A DNA stretch of 64,000 nucleotides from Verrucomicrobiota bacterium (GCA_016222805.1 JACRQG010000008.1:62001-126000), one strand, 5' to 3'; positions 16,575-25,737 are shown, numbered from the stretch's first letter. Notes: generated by a model from the sequence alone, not told the origin. Translations and numbers: made by a program.

Positions 16575-17129
16575 ATGATCTTCGTCGCGCGCCGCCACCT
16601 CCTGCTCCTCCTGCTCCCTTTCCTCCCCGCCATGGCCACCGAACAGGCCTTCCCACCCACGGCTCCCGGCGTCAACGAGCTCAAGACCCTGCCCGCCGGC
16701 GTCCTCCTCCGATCCGCGGGCCCCGGCAATTACTTCGAGCAGTCCAATCAGCTCTTCATGCCGCTCTTCCGCTACATTTCGAAACACAACATCGCCATGA
16801 CCACGCCCGTGGAGGCGCGGATCGAGGAGGGGGCGATGTACTTCTGGGTCGCGTCCAGCCAGGAACCCAAGGTGGCCGGCAATGAGGGAGCGGTGGTGGT
16901 CGAACGCATGGGCGAGCGCACCGTCGCCAGCCGCGGCGCCCGTGGCAGTTACTCGGCCGGCAACTTCGCCAAGTCGCGCGCCGAACTGCTCTCCTGGCTC
17001 GCCGGTCGCCCCGATCTCGAAGTTACGGGCGACGCCTACGGCGTCTTCTGGCACGGTCCCTTCACCCCGTGGTTCGCCAAGCGCTACGAGGTGCACGTGC
17101 CGGTGCGCACCAAGGTCCCCGCGGAATAA
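16575..17129 (+). CDS. SOUL-family heme-binding protein, exported
   Basis: 184 residues with an N-terminal hydrophobic signal (LLLLLLPFLPAMA). The SOUL fold is recognisable from NYFEQSNQLFMPLFRYISKH, IAMTTPVEARIEE, and the C-terminal FWHGPFTPWFAKRYEVHVPV, all conserved in bacterial and plant SOUL proteins. The family binds heme or related tetrapyrroles in eukaryotes; the bacterial role is poorly known. It lies 52 bases after the beta-helix gene and may be part of the same transcript without a functional link. The length is normal for the family. Confidence 0.88.
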   Translation: MIFVARRHLLLLLLPFLPAMATEQAFPPTAPGVNELKTLPAGVLLRSAGPGNYFEQSNQLFMPLFRYISKHNIAMTTPVEARIEEGAMYFWVASSQEPKVAGNEGAVVVERMGERTVASRGARGSYSAGNFAKSRAELLSWLAGRPDLEVTGDAYGVFWHGPFTPWFAKRYEVHVPVRTKVPAE

Positions 17130-17296
17130 CGTTACTCTGTTACCCTCCGCCTCAGGTTTTCTTGTGGGCAGGGCGACCTCGCCCGGCTCCCGGCGGGCCT
17201 GGAGACACGTGCGCGGGGCAGGCTCGCCCCGCCGACATCAAGCCAGCGTGGCGGCGCACGGGGCGATAATTCGGGTCGGTTCGTCGCTTCGTGGGT

Positions 17297-17590
17297 TTCC
17301 CCTGCATTGCTCCGCCTCAAGTGGGGGTCTTTCCGAACCAAACCTCGCCCCGATCCCCTCTGGAGTCGGAACGATGCAGTCCAAGTCGACGTGCACCGCA
17401 GCAATGTAGCCGCGACGACCTCGTCGCGGAGCGGGGCGCGGTCGCCCCGCCCACAGGTCACCGTTTCGTCAGTGGACTCCCGCAGGTGCGTCAGCCCGAC
17501 TGCATGGTTCCGGCTCAAGAGGGGTGGCGCGTCAGCGACGGGGTGTGTCTGCTTGGCCTTCTCAGGTGTGACGGCCGCGGACCAAGTTGG
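17297..17590 (+). repeat. Outer dispersed repeat interrupted by a MITE-like element
   Basis: The left part (about 17310-17365, ending cccctctggag) and the right part (about 17510-17590, starting ctcaagaggggtggcgcg) together match the uninterrupted sequence at about 21685-21800, where cccctctggagaggggtgg is continuous. The break point is filled by the 146-base element at 17367-17512. Confidence 0.7.
17367..17512 (+). mobile_element. MITE-like element with 14-base terminal inverted repeats
   Basis: The ends are cggaacgatgcagt (17367-17380) and actgcatggttccg (17499-17512), which are inverted copies with one mismatch. The interior has two perfect hairpins: ccgcgacga/tcgtcgcgg and gcggggcg/cgccccgc. 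No coding capacity and no clear target duplication. The first 135 bases match 38067-38201 with a single difference. Confidence 0.65.
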
Positions 17591-17617
17591 CGCCATGCGG
17601 GGAGCCGTCCGGACCGC

Positions 17618-18871
17618 CTAACGGCCGGCGAGCCGGTTGAGCGGCTGGTCGCCCGGGGCGAGGCGGTCCGCTCCGTCGGTCAGCCACTCCAGGCTCAGGG
17701 AGACGATGCTCATCGACTGGTTCTTGTAGTGGTTGTTCTCGAAGCCGGCGATCGTCCCGCCCTCATAGAGCACGTGGATCATGCCGTCGGGGGTGACAGC
17801 CAGATCGGAGTAGCCCGCGATGCCCGGGTCGATGACCTTGGCCACGGGCCAGGTGTGCCCTTCGTCGTAGCTCATCCGCAGTGTGAGGTTCGTCCGATGG
17901 CGGTTGCGCGCGGAGCGCGGCGTGGAGGCCTTGGCCGCCACCCAGGGATCGTGCCGGCTGTCAGGGTTGCAGAAGAGAATGCGATTCCGCGACTGCGCCG
18001 GCTGCTGCGAGTGCCGCACCATGCTGCCGAAACAAATCGGCTCGAAGAAGGCGTCATGAAAGTACGGCGTCGACCACCGTGTGGCTCCGTCGGGGCTGGT
18101 GGTGAAGAGCCGGCGGTAGTTCATCGATTCGTTGCGGGAGTTGAAGAGCACGCGGCCGTCGGCGAGCTGCACCAGCGAGGTTTCATTGGGGATGACAGTC
18201 ACGTCGTTGTCGGGCACCGCCACCTCGCCGGCCTTCCAGGTGCGCCCGTGGTCATCACTGTAGACGGAAACCACGATGGACGGACGGTGGCTCCGGTTCT
18301 TCGCCGCGGGGTTCTTGCCGCCATCCGAGAGCCAGAACGGCACCACCAGGCGGCCATTGGTCAACTGGATGCCGTGCCCCGGTCCAGGCGCCAGCACCAC
18401 CCACGGGTAGATCGCCTTGAAGGCGTCGATCGTCGCGGTGATGTCGACGGGCTTCGCCCAGGTCAGGCCGTCGTCGGTGGATTTCGTGTAATAGCAGCGG
18501 GCGTAGTCGATCTGGTAGAGGAGATGCACTTCTCCGGTGAGGTAGTCGGTGATCGGCATCGCGTTGTCACACGGTCGATCCCCCTCGGCCATGACCACCT
18601 GGAGCGGCGACCAGGTGCGGCCGCCATCGGTGCTGCGCCGTTGGACGATATTGATGGGATCCCAGTCCCCGCCCTGGCCCCGGCGCGCGGCGGCAAAGGC
18701 GAGCAGGCTGCCCGGCTTCGTCGCCACCATCGAGGCGATGCGGAAGGTGAAGTAACCCTGCTGCCCCGCCTCGAAGAGCACCGTCCGGCGTGGACCGGGA
18801 TCAGCCGCAAACGCGGAAGCCGTGACACATGCCAGGGTGAAGCGGGCGAGCCAGGCGCAGGGGATTTTCAT
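17618..18871 (-). CDS. Exo-alpha-sialidase-like protein (GH33-type beta-propeller)
   Basis: 417 residues from the ATG at 18871, which starts signal peptide IPCAWLARFTLACVTASAFA; the frame is open to 18961 but the extra residues precede the signal. Four Asp-box motifs mark the six-bladed propeller: STDGGRTW, STDDGLTW, SDDHGRTW and SYDEGHTW. The first catalytic Arg lies in FRIAS (Arg44), where most sialidases have FRIP. NETSLVQL, SRNESMNYRR and GYSDLAVTPDG can provide the Glu, Arg and Tyr of the active site. The expected activity is release of terminal sialic acids, but the FRIA variant is common in sialidase-like proteins of soil and marine Verrucomicrobia and Planctomycetes, where other nonulosonic acids or sugars are possible. 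Confidence 0.8.
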   Translation of the reverse strand: MKIPCAWLARFTLACVTASAFAADPGPRRTVLFEAGQQGYFTFRIASMVATKPGSLLAFAAARRGQGGDWDPINIVQRRSTDGGRTWSPLQVVMAEGDRPCDNAMPITDYLTGEVHLLYQIDYARCYYTKSTDDGLTWAKPVDITATIDAFKAIYPWVVLAPGPGHGIQLTNGRLVVPFWLSDGGKNPAAKNRSHRPSIVVSVYSDDHGRTWKAGEVAVPDNDVTVIPNETSLVQLADGRVLFNSRNESMNYRRLFTTSPDGATRWSTPYFHDAFFEPICFGSMVRHSQQPAQSRNRILFCNPDSRHDPWVAAKASTPRSARNRHRTNLTLRMSYDEGHTWPVAKVIDPGIAGYSDLAVTPDGMIHVLYEGGTIAGFENNHYKNQSMSIVSLSLEWLTDGADRLAPGDQPLNRLAGR

Positions 18872-19037
18872 GTCCAACAGATGCCGCGGCACGCGAAGGC
18901 CGGGAAGCACGGATTGCCGGTCCCACGAGGGAACCATCGAGGTGGCCGCGACCATCGCCATTCACGCGCGCGGACGTGAAGGAAAACCGGTCCGGTGCCG
19001 ATGGTCAGCCCCGCGTGGCTGGGCTGGCGCGCCGCGC

Positions 19038-19367
19038 TCACGCCGTCTCCCTCGCGGCGAGCTTCCTCTCCAGCTCGTCCATGGTGGCGAGAAAGGCCTG
19101 CTCGAGATCGATTCCACAGGCGTCCGCCAACACGAGTACGCTCCAGAGGCAGTCGGCCAATTCGTGGGCCAGCCGGGCGTCGAGATCCGGTGGCGCCTCG
19201 CGGCGCCCCTCCCGGGCCATCACCAGTTTCATCAACGCGCCGACGTCACCGACGAAGCCCTGGGCCAGTTCCGCCCGCGACCAAGGCGCGCCGCCGCGGG
19301 CGGTTTCGAGGGCGGCGTAGCGCGCGCGGATTTCCCGGGCCCGGCGCGAAAGTTCGGCGAGATGCAT
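19038..19367 (-). CDS. MazG-like nucleotide pyrophosphohydrolase
   Basis: A 109-residue cytoplasmic all-alpha protein. The MazG-like core is clear: GFVGDVGALMKLVMAREG, where the usual EExxE pattern is relaxed to a Gly-Asp form typical of one subfamily, then AHELADCLWSVLVLADACGI providing the second acidic metal-binding pair, and a C-terminal helix. The family cleaves non-canonical NTPs to NMP and PPi for house-cleaning. It stands alone between the sialidase and a serine hydrolase on the same strand, with no functional link visible. Confidence 0.85.
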   Translation of the reverse strand: MHLAELSRRAREIRARYAALETARGGAPWSRAELAQGFVGDVGALMKLVMAREGRREAPPDLDARLAHELADCLWSVLVLADACGIDLEQAFLATMDELERKLAARETA

Positions 19368-19428
19368 TTCCCAAGCGTGCGGACCCCGCCGGCCGGGGCA
19401 AGCCGGTGGCCGGAAGGTGCCCTCCGGG

Positions 19429-21279
19429 TCAGCCCAGCATGCGCAGGCCGAGCAGATTCCAGTAGTGCATCAGGCCGATCATGGTCACACCGAGCGCGAC
19501 GTAGGCCGTGTAGGCGAGCCGCCGGGGCAGCGTCCAACTGCGCCGGAACCAGACCGGGATCAGGCCGAAGACCTGCAGGGCGGTGAGAATCGCCGCGGTC
19601 ACTCCACCGAGGACCCAGACCCAGGCCCAGCTCGTCGGATAATGTGCCATGTGCCGGGAGGTGAGACCTTCGGCGGCGTTGCCATCGACGTAGGAGGCAT
19701 AGGCCGCCACCGCCCAGATGGGAATGACCACGGCGGTCGCGAGCCGCGCCAGCCGCTCCCCACCGGTTTCCGCGGGAGTTTCCCGGCGATACAGCCAGAG
19801 CGCCAGCAGACGGCAGATCATCGCGAACACCAGCAGTCCCGCCATCGTCTGCGCGAAAGCCGCGTCCTCCAGCGGACCGATGCGTTCGAGGTTGTCGGTG
19901 TCGTAGTGGGCCACCGCCGGCCGGCCCCGGGCGTCGCGGGAAAAGGCGAGGCGCAAGCCGGAGTCGGCGTTGAGAAAGCGATCCTCGCCCAAGGGCACAT
20001 AACGGCTCGTGATGCCCCCCGAGGTGACCGCGAGGTAACCCTGGTCGTTGGTGCTGATCACCACCGCGCGATTCAGCTGGTTGAGTTTCTCCAGCGTGGT
20101 GTAGCTCCGGCGCATCGCGCGATAGCGGCCGGTGTAGGCGGCAAGATCCGCCTTGGGATTCGCCGTCGGGATTTCCAGGCGTTTCGGGAAGAAGTGCCCC
20201 ACAATTCGCCGCGGCAGGGTGCCGCTCAGCCGGGAACCCGCCGAGGCGTTGGTCGAGATGAAGATGCCGAGATCGAGCTCAGGCACGAGGACCAGGGAGG
20301 ACATGAAGCCGAAGATCGAACCGCCGTGCTGCAACGTGCGATACCCCCAGGCATCGCCCACCCAGAAGCCGTGCGCGTTGGGGTGGATGAACGGATGGTT
20401 CCCGAGCAGCGGGGTGTGCATCCGCGCCAGGGTCTCGGGCTTGAGCACGACGGGACCATGGCCGAGGTGCATGCGCATGTAGCGGGTCATTTCGTGGGCG
20501 GTCGCAATCATCCCCCCCGCCGGCTGCATGCCGGCGTGCATCCAGGCCCATTCCGGGCGGCGAAATCGGCCGCCAGTCCAGGTGTACGAATACGCCAGGT
20601 CAGGTTCACCCTTCGGAGTCCGGGAGTCGCGGAAACCGGAGCGGGTCATGCCGAGCGGCGCCAGCACGTGCTGCTGCAGGTACTCGGGATAGGATTGCCC
20701 CGAAACCCGCTGGATGATCAGTCCAATCACCGCCGTGCCGTAGTTGGAATAGACCAGGCGCTGCCCGGGCGGCCGCACCTGCGCCGGCTGGAAGCGCCGG
20801 ACCAAGTCCTCCAGCGAGAGATCCGAGGCCGCATCGACCGCCCAGAAATAGCCGAGATAGCCGTCCTCGAATCCCGCGGAGTGGGTGATCAAATCGCGGA
20901 CGCGCACGACACCGAGCGGCAGCCGGAAAGGAATGCCCGGCAGATAGCGGGTGAAGTCCGCCTCGAGATCCACCTTGCCCTGCTCGACGAGTTGCAGGAG
21001 CGCCGTGGCGTTGAACGTCTTTGAGATCGAGGCGATCCGGAAAAGGCTGGTCTGCGGGTCGGCACGGACGCGTTCCGGTTCGCGGGCGAAGCCATACCCC
21101 TTTTCCAGGATAATTTCCCCTCCCTGGACCACGCTGATCACCACGCCCGGGATGCGGTGATCCTCCATCGCCGTCACGACTGCGCCGGTGACGAACGCCT
21201 CGAGTTGCTCGCGATCCAGGCGGGGAACGGCGGCCAGGCAGGTACCGGTCAACAGGGCGACAAGGACGGGTGCTTTCAT
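19429..21279 (-). CDS. Beta-lactamase-fold serine hydrolase with C-terminal membrane domain
   Basis: 616 residues from the ATG at 21279 (signal KAPVLVALLTGTCLAAVP). The class C beta-lactamase/PBP fold covers about 20-370: SISK (Ser84, Lys87) as the nucleophile pair and YSN (Tyr177) as the second motif; a KTG-like third motif is not obvious, although HGGSIFG occupies its place. A beta-rich extension (about 380-470) follows, then about four membrane helices to the end (AGLLVFAMICRLLALWLY, WVLGGVTAAILTALQVFG). Members are D-aminopeptidases, esterases or peptidoglycan-related hydrolases. The N-terminal domain should face the periplasm. The substrate is not predictable. Confidence 0.85.
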   Translation of the reverse strand: MKAPVLVALLTGTCLAAVPRLDREQLEAFVTGAVVTAMEDHRIPGVVISVVQGGEIILEKGYGFAREPERVRADPQTSLFRIASISKTFNATALLQLVEQGKVDLEADFTRYLPGIPFRLPLGVVRVRDLITHSAGFEDGYLGYFWAVDAASDLSLEDLVRRFQPAQVRPPGQRLVYSNYGTAVIGLIIQRVSGQSYPEYLQQHVLAPLGMTRSGFRDSRTPKGEPDLAYSYTWTGGRFRRPEWAWMHAGMQPAGGMIATAHEMTRYMRMHLGHGPVVLKPETLARMHTPLLGNHPFIHPNAHGFWVGDAWGYRTLQHGGSIFGFMSSLVLVPELDLGIFISTNASAGSRLSGTLPRRIVGHFFPKRLEIPTANPKADLAAYTGRYRAMRRSYTTLEKLNQLNRAVVISTNDQGYLAVTSGGITSRYVPLGEDRFLNADSGLRLAFSRDARGRPAVAHYDTDNLERIGPLEDAAFAQTMAGLLVFAMICRLLALWLYRRETPAETGGERLARLATAVVIPIWAVAAYASYVDGNAAEGLTSRHMAHYPTSWAWVWVLGGVTAAILTALQVFGLIPVWFRRSWTLPRRLAYTAYVALGVTMIGLMHYWNLLGLRMLG

Positions 21280-21852
21280 GCTCCGAGGGGAAAGTTGGGG
21301 GAAAGGCGCCTGGCGGGGTGGAGGCAACGGGGCGCGTCGCGGCGGTCACCTTCTCGGCCCCGCCCGACGCCGGCAATGTCCAAATCCCACGAAGGCGGCA
21401 GCCGGGCACATCTGTCGGTTGCGGTTGTAGCTGGTTGCGGTGAGGCCGGCCGCCGGGGTCACCGCCCCCGGCTACACCAGACAAATGACCGCCCACCGGC
21501 AGATGCGCCCTTGGCAGTCGGTGTCGACCGATGGCGTGGGAGGCGCGGGATCATTCCCCCGAGGTTCCCTTGCCTTGCTTGTTCTCGGGTTTCCCTGTGG
21601 GAGGGGCGACCGCGCCCCGCTCCGCGACGAGGTCGTCGCGGCTACATCGCTGCGGTGCACGTCGACTTCGACTGCATCGTTCCGGCTGGAGAGGGGATCT
21701 TTCCGAGCCCAAACTTGTCCGGGTCCCCTCTGGAGAGGGGTGGCGCGTCCGCGCCGGGGTGTGTGTGCTTGGCCTATTCATCGGTGCCGGCTGCGGACTA
21801 CGTGAGCGCCTTTGGAGGTCAGCTCCGCCGACAAAAACGATACCCCGCAACC
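21280..21852. other. 573-base repeat-filled gap
   Basis: No gene. A TAGCCGG-type hairpin element lies near 21424-21482. An inverted copy of the MITE-like core lies at about 21594-21690, followed by the uninterrupted outer repeat to about 21800. The promoter of the serine hydrolase gene should lie near 21300-21400 but is not recognised. Confidence 0.7.
21594..21800 (-). repeat. Inverted copy of the dispersed repeat cluster
   Basis: 21594-21687 is the reverse complement of the first part of the 17367 element and ends in ctgcatcgttccgg. It runs directly into the outer repeat with gatctttccgagcccaaac and the continuous cccctctggagaggggtgg. This copy shows what the outer repeat looks like without the insertion. 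Confidence 0.75.
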
Positions 21853-23241
21853 CTATCGCCCGGCCGCGCTCTTCGCGGCCCCTGCCCAGGCCAGCACTTC
21901 CTCCCGCACCCGGGCCTCGTAATCCGGCCGGCTCACATGGCCGGTATCGAGATGCTCCCAGATCTTCCGCTCCCCGCGCAGTTGGTTGAACATCGCATAC
22001 ACCCCGGTCGGAGGACAGATGTGGTCGATATACCCCACCGTCACAAACACCCGCGCTCGGATCCGCGGGGCAAAATTGACCGCATCGTAGTAGCGAACCG
22101 CCTCGACCATCTTCGGATCGGGCTGCGCCGTGTCATTCGGAATGATCCGCGGCCAGCCGTTGATCCGGCCGGCCACGATTCCCGTGTGGTCGCAGAAGGT
22201 GGGAATCTCCGCGGACACGTAATTAACGCGCGAATCCAACGCTCCGGCGGCCAGCGCCTGGCCGCCCCCTTGGCTGCGCCCGAGCGCGACCAGCCGCCGG
22301 CCGTCCCATGCGGGTTCGGCGGTGACAGTTTCGATCGCCCGCAGCAGGCGCAGGAAGACGCCGCGCAGGTACATCGTCTCGCGCGATCCGCGGCCCTGCA
22401 GGTAATACTCCTTGAGCTCCCCCGCTTGCAGGGCGGCGTAGAATTCGCGCGGTCGGCCGTTCGGCAGGCCATGGGCGTTGAAGTCGAGCGCCACGAACCC
22501 GTCCTTCGCCCACGCCACCGCGATGCTCAGCCGCGCCGTCGTCACCCCGGCCCCGTGGCACAGGACGATGGCCGGCAGCGAGCCAGCCTTCGCGTTGACC
22601 GGCCGGACGAGGTAGCCCGACAACCCGCGGCCGAGACCCGTCTCCGCCTGCACGTCGAAACAGAGGATCCCGTCCGCCGGCGAGGGCACAGGGGTGAGGC
22701 GCAACCGCGGCTCCACCGCGGCCAGCCGTCGTTTCTGCTCCGCCCAGAACGCATCGAAATCCGCGGGCGCGGGCAGGCTCGGGGCGATGCTCTGTGGCTC
22801 GATCGCCGCGCCGGCCCGCGCGGTGAGCTTCGGCGCACCTTCTGCCGGCGTGCATTCAACGAGGCAGTGGAGGAAACCGGGTTCCTCCAGCGTCCCGGTC
22901 AGGGTCAGCTCGCCGCCGGCCGGCAGGGCGGTCACTCCCGATCGCTCCAGCGGCTTGCCGTCCTTGGTGATTGACCACTTCGCGGCCGGACCGACGAGGC
23001 GCTCGCCGGTGGCATCGCGGGTGAGCACGACGGAGAACGTCACCCGTTCGCCGCGCCGGTAATTCGCTTCGGCGCGATCCGTCGAAACCCGCAAGGTGTA
23101 GCCGCCGGCGGAAGACGGTGCGGCGGCGGAAAGCGAACAAACCAGGCTCCACTCCCCACACCAGGCGGCCAACCCCAGGCGGAAAAGGGCGACCGAACCG
23201 CGCCGGCCGGAGGCTAGTTTCGTCAGCGAGAAGACTGACAC
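21853..23241 (-). CDS. Acetyl xylan esterase-like alpha/beta hydrolase (CE7/AXE1)
   Basis: About 462 residues, probable GTG start at 23241; a hydrophobic stretch near residues 15-40 acts as signal. An N-terminal beta-sandwich (about 45-135) precedes the alpha/beta-hydrolase domain. The CE7 signature is present: GRSQGGGQ with nucleophile Ser323, VGYIDHICPPTGVYAMFNQ with the catalytic Asp, and DTGHVSRPDYE with the His. CE7 enzymes remove acetyl groups from xylo-oligosaccharides, cephalosporin C and other small esters. Here it probably deacetylates the glycan imported by the adjacent TonB receptor, which lies 28 bases upstream on the same strand, so the two are probably one transcript. Confidence 0.87.
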   Translation of the reverse strand: MSVFSLTKLASGRRGSVALFRLGLAAWCGEWSLVCSLSAAAPSSAGGYTLRVSTDRAEANYRRGERVTFSVVLTRDATGERLVGPAAKWSITKDGKPLERSGVTALPAGGELTLTGTLEEPGFLHCLVECTPAEGAPKLTARAGAAIEPQSIAPSLPAPADFDAFWAEQKRRLAAVEPRLRLTPVPSPADGILCFDVQAETGLGRGLSGYLVRPVNAKAGSLPAIVLCHGAGVTTARLSIAVAWAKDGFVALDFNAHGLPNGRPREFYAALQAGELKEYYLQGRGSRETMYLRGVFLRLLRAIETVTAEPAWDGRRLVALGRSQGGGQALAAGALDSRVNYVSAEIPTFCDHTGIVAGRINGWPRIIPNDTAQPDPKMVEAVRYYDAVNFAPRIRARVFVTVGYIDHICPPTGVYAMFNQLRGERKIWEHLDTGHVSRPDYEARVREEVLAWAGAAKSAAGR

Positions 23242-23269
23242 GACGGGACCGATGGCGACGTGTCCGCCG

Positions 23270-25555
23270 TCAGAATTTTACCCCGGTGCTGAGCTTCCAT
23301 TGCGCCCCGGCGGGAGCGAAGGCGTTGTCGGTCAGGACCTGCTGGCTGAAGAGATCGGTGACCGCGAGGTGCAGGGTCACCTGCGTGCGACCGCGCACCT
23401 TGAAGGCGTAAGCCATCATGCCGCCCCAGTAGCTGTTGGCCGGGAGATAGACCGATGTGGAGGTCGCCGTACCGTAGATGCGGATGTTCTCGGTCGAGTA
23501 ATAATAAGTGAGGCCGGCGCGCAGGCCCTTGAGCCGCGCCTGGGGAAACGCGTAGGTCGCCGCCACGCTGCCCTTGCGGGCCGGTCCGCTGTTGGACACG
23601 CGCTGCCCCACGGAGGTCGGAGCGGCGAGGTTTTGCACCGTGCGGCAGTCGAGCCAGCCCATGTTGCCGATCATCGACAGGTTCGGCGTGAGCCGGCCGC
23701 TGACGTCGATGCCGATGCCCTGCGACCGGGTGCTGCCGCCCGGAGCCAACCGCGGCAGCAACGGATCGCTGCCGGTCGGGTTCGCCGGATTGGCCGTGGC
23801 CTCGTTGTCCTGCGTCGCGCGGAAGACCGCCGCCGAATAGGAGAAGCCGCCGCCGAACAGGATGCCCTTGAAACCGAATTCGCCGCCCTTCGCCTCGGTG
23901 TTGCCATAAACCTCGCCGGTGTTGGCGTCGACCTGCGGATTGGGATCGAAGGACGTGCCGTAGCTGCCGTAAGCCACGAGTTTCTGGCCGAGGATCTTGT
24001 AGCTCAACCCGGTGCTGTAGGTCGCGTAGTTGTTGCCCGAATCCGCCTCGCGCAGCTTCGCGTTGGCGCTCAGGGGCTGCTGGCGCTTGATTTCATACTG
24101 GTCGGCGCGCACGGTGACCATCGCGGCCAGCCGCTCGTCGAGCAGCGTGACCATGTGGTTGTAGAACGCGCCGAGGTTTTCCGTGTAAAGGTTGCTGGTG
24201 GAACCATCGACCATCGGCCAGGCCTCGTTGAAGTCCACCGTGCCGGCCCGGAGCAGGTAGTCAGGATCGAAGGGATTTGGCCGCTGCCACAGCGCCAGCG
24301 TGGTTCCGGGCGCGAGGCCCGCCAGGACCTGCGCCGTATTGCTGAGCTGCCAGGTCTTGAAGTTCTGACCGATGAAGTACCAGTCGAGGCCGACATGCGA
24401 CTGCTGCTGGATCTCGCGCGTCCCGAACTTGCCGCTCAGATCCGCCTGTGCGCCCCACTGGTCATACTTGTACCGCTGGTGGTACGGCAGGCGCGACGCG
24501 GTCCAGTTGTTGGTGACAAAGCTCCAGTTGCCGAGCCCGGTCGTGCCGACGCGGCGGAACCGGCGATCGGTGTAGGCGAGGTTCGCCTGCAACGACCACA
24601 CCGGGGAGAACCGGTGCTGGAAGGTCAGGTAATACGACTTGTTGTAGCGCTCGTAGCGATTGTACGGCCCCGCCTGGTTGAACTGCGACAGCCGCTCGGC
24701 GAACCCCGGGTACTGATCCTCCGGAATCGTGTAGACCAGGCCCTGCGTGCGCCCACTGCGATCGACCCAACGGGTGAAGACCGGATAAGGGTTCGCCTTG
24801 CGCTCCGTAAACGCGAACTCCCCGCTCAGCGACGTCGCCGGCGTCAGTTTCCAGGTCAGACCCGTGCTGATATCGAGCGTCCGGTTGTACCACCAGTCGG
24901 TGGGGCGCTCGAAGTCGTAGTAGGTGCCATCCACGCGATAGAAGAGATTCTTCGCCAGCGGGCCGGTCGCGCTGCCGTTGACGCGCTGGTAGTCGTCCGA
25001 ACCGACGATGTAATCGAGGGTGTAGGCGGGGCGGGTCTGGGGTTTCTTGGTGATGAAGTTAATGATCCCGCCGGGCGCCGTGGCGCCGTAGGTGCCGGCC
25101 GCGGGCCCCTTGAGCACCTCGACGCGGTCGACGTTGTTCGAGTCGGGCTGCTGGATGATGCCAAAACCATTTCGGAACTGGGGCATGCCAAAGCCGCGCA
25201 GGCGGGAGCCGCCGTTGCCGGCGCCCGCGGGATCGGCGGGCTTCACGTTGCTGACGTAGCCGTTCAGCTCGTCAAAATCGAAGAGCATGAAATCGTTGAA
25301 GAACTCGCTCGGCAGCGACTGCACCGAGAAGGGCAGATCGAGGATTTTGGCGGCCATGCGCGTGCCGGAGGTGGTCTCGGTCGCGAGGTAGCTATTGTCC
25401 TTGTTGGTCTCCACGCGGAATTCCGGGAGCGAGACGGTCTCGTCGCGAAGCGGGTCCGGCCGGATGGTCTGGGACTGGGCGGCCAGCGAACCGGCCAGGA
25501 AGAGGAGACTGCCGAGATGAAGCAGGCAGTGCCGGGAGAGGATCGGAGTCGTCAT
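23270..25555 (-). CDS. TonB-dependent outer-membrane receptor
   Basis: 761 residues with signal peptide (HLGSLLFLAGSLAAQ). The plug domain spans about 45-180, with SGTRMAAKILDLPFSVQSLP and the conserved VEVLKGPAAGTYGATAPGG of siderophore-type plugs. A 22-strand barrel follows and ends in Phe (WKLSTGVKF), the outer-membrane insertion signal. It should import a glycan fragment or chelate using TonB energy. There is no SusD partner, as is usual in Opitutaceae. The upstream gap of 182 bases has no recognised riboswitch. Because it neighbours CE7 and GH95 genes, I infer an oligosaccharide ligand, although plug similarity alone would suggest siderophores. Confidence 0.92.
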   Translation of the reverse strand: MTTPILSRHCLLHLGSLLFLAGSLAAQSQTIRPDPLRDETVSLPEFRVETNKDNSYLATETTSGTRMAAKILDLPFSVQSLPSEFFNDFMLFDFDELNGYVSNVKPADPAGAGNGGSRLRGFGMPQFRNGFGIIQQPDSNNVDRVEVLKGPAAGTYGATAPGGIINFITKKPQTRPAYTLDYIVGSDDYQRVNGSATGPLAKNLFYRVDGTYYDFERPTDWWYNRTLDISTGLTWKLTPATSLSGEFAFTERKANPYPVFTRWVDRSGRTQGLVYTIPEDQYPGFAERLSQFNQAGPYNRYERYNKSYYLTFQHRFSPVWSLQANLAYTDRRFRRVGTTGLGNWSFVTNNWTASRLPYHQRYKYDQWGAQADLSGKFGTREIQQQSHVGLDWYFIGQNFKTWQLSNTAQVLAGLAPGTTLALWQRPNPFDPDYLLRAGTVDFNEAWPMVDGSTSNLYTENLGAFYNHMVTLLDERLAAMVTVRADQYEIKRQQPLSANAKLREADSGNNYATYSTGLSYKILGQKLVAYGSYGTSFDPNPQVDANTGEVYGNTEAKGGEFGFKGILFGGGFSYSAAVFRATQDNEATANPANPTGSDPLLPRLAPGGSTRSQGIGIDVSGRLTPNLSMIGNMGWLDCRTVQNLAAPTSVGQRVSNSGPARKGSVAATYAFPQARLKGLRAGLTYYYSTENIRIYGTATSTSVYLPANSYWGGMMAYAFKVRGRTQVTLHLAVTDLFSQQVLTDNAFAPAGAQWKLSTGVKF

Positions 25556-25737
25556 GGCAGGGTGGTAGGACGGTCGGGGCGAGGGGGTCCCACGAGCACG
25601 CGTCGAAACTGGTGGCCGGCCCGGCGCGCCTCAACGTGGGACTTGGTTGACCGTTGAGCAGGACGGAGCGCCGCGGCGGATGTTGCGGAGGATCCAGGAG
25701 TCCCAGGCCGCCGGAGGAGGCAACCAGCGCGACGATC
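25556..25737. other. 182-base gap upstream of the TonB receptor gene
   Basis: Lies between the 3' end of the PA14-fused gene and the start of the TonB receptor gene, both on the minus strand. It should carry the receptor promoter. I see neither a clear promoter nor a regulatory RNA. Confidence 0.4.

Larger units (their letters stand above)
17130..17617. other. 488-base repeat-filled gap between convergent genes
   Basis: No gene. It contains a degenerate palindrome of the GGGCGGGGCGACC family (about 17163-17242) and a nested repeat mosaic (about 17297-17590) described separately. Short open frames here encode the translated repeat, not a protein. Confidence 0.75.

Noticed and set aside
14825-16729. 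Open frame of 634 residues on the minus strand
   Set aside because: Antisense to the beta-helix gene; no recognisable domain and biased composition.
17132-17596. Short open frames encoding a 'GRGDRAPLRDEVVAAT' type peptide, also near 21.6 and 38.1 kb
   Set aside because: The peptide similarity comes from the non-coding repeat shared by all three places, and the same repeat is open in several frames.
23242-23269. Separate promoter for the CE7 gene
   Set aside because: The gap to the TonB receptor stop is 28 bases, too short; co-transcription is simpler.
23252-25657. Open frame of 801 residues on the plus strand
   Set aside because: Antisense to the TonB receptor; Arg/Gly/Val-rich shadow without a domain.
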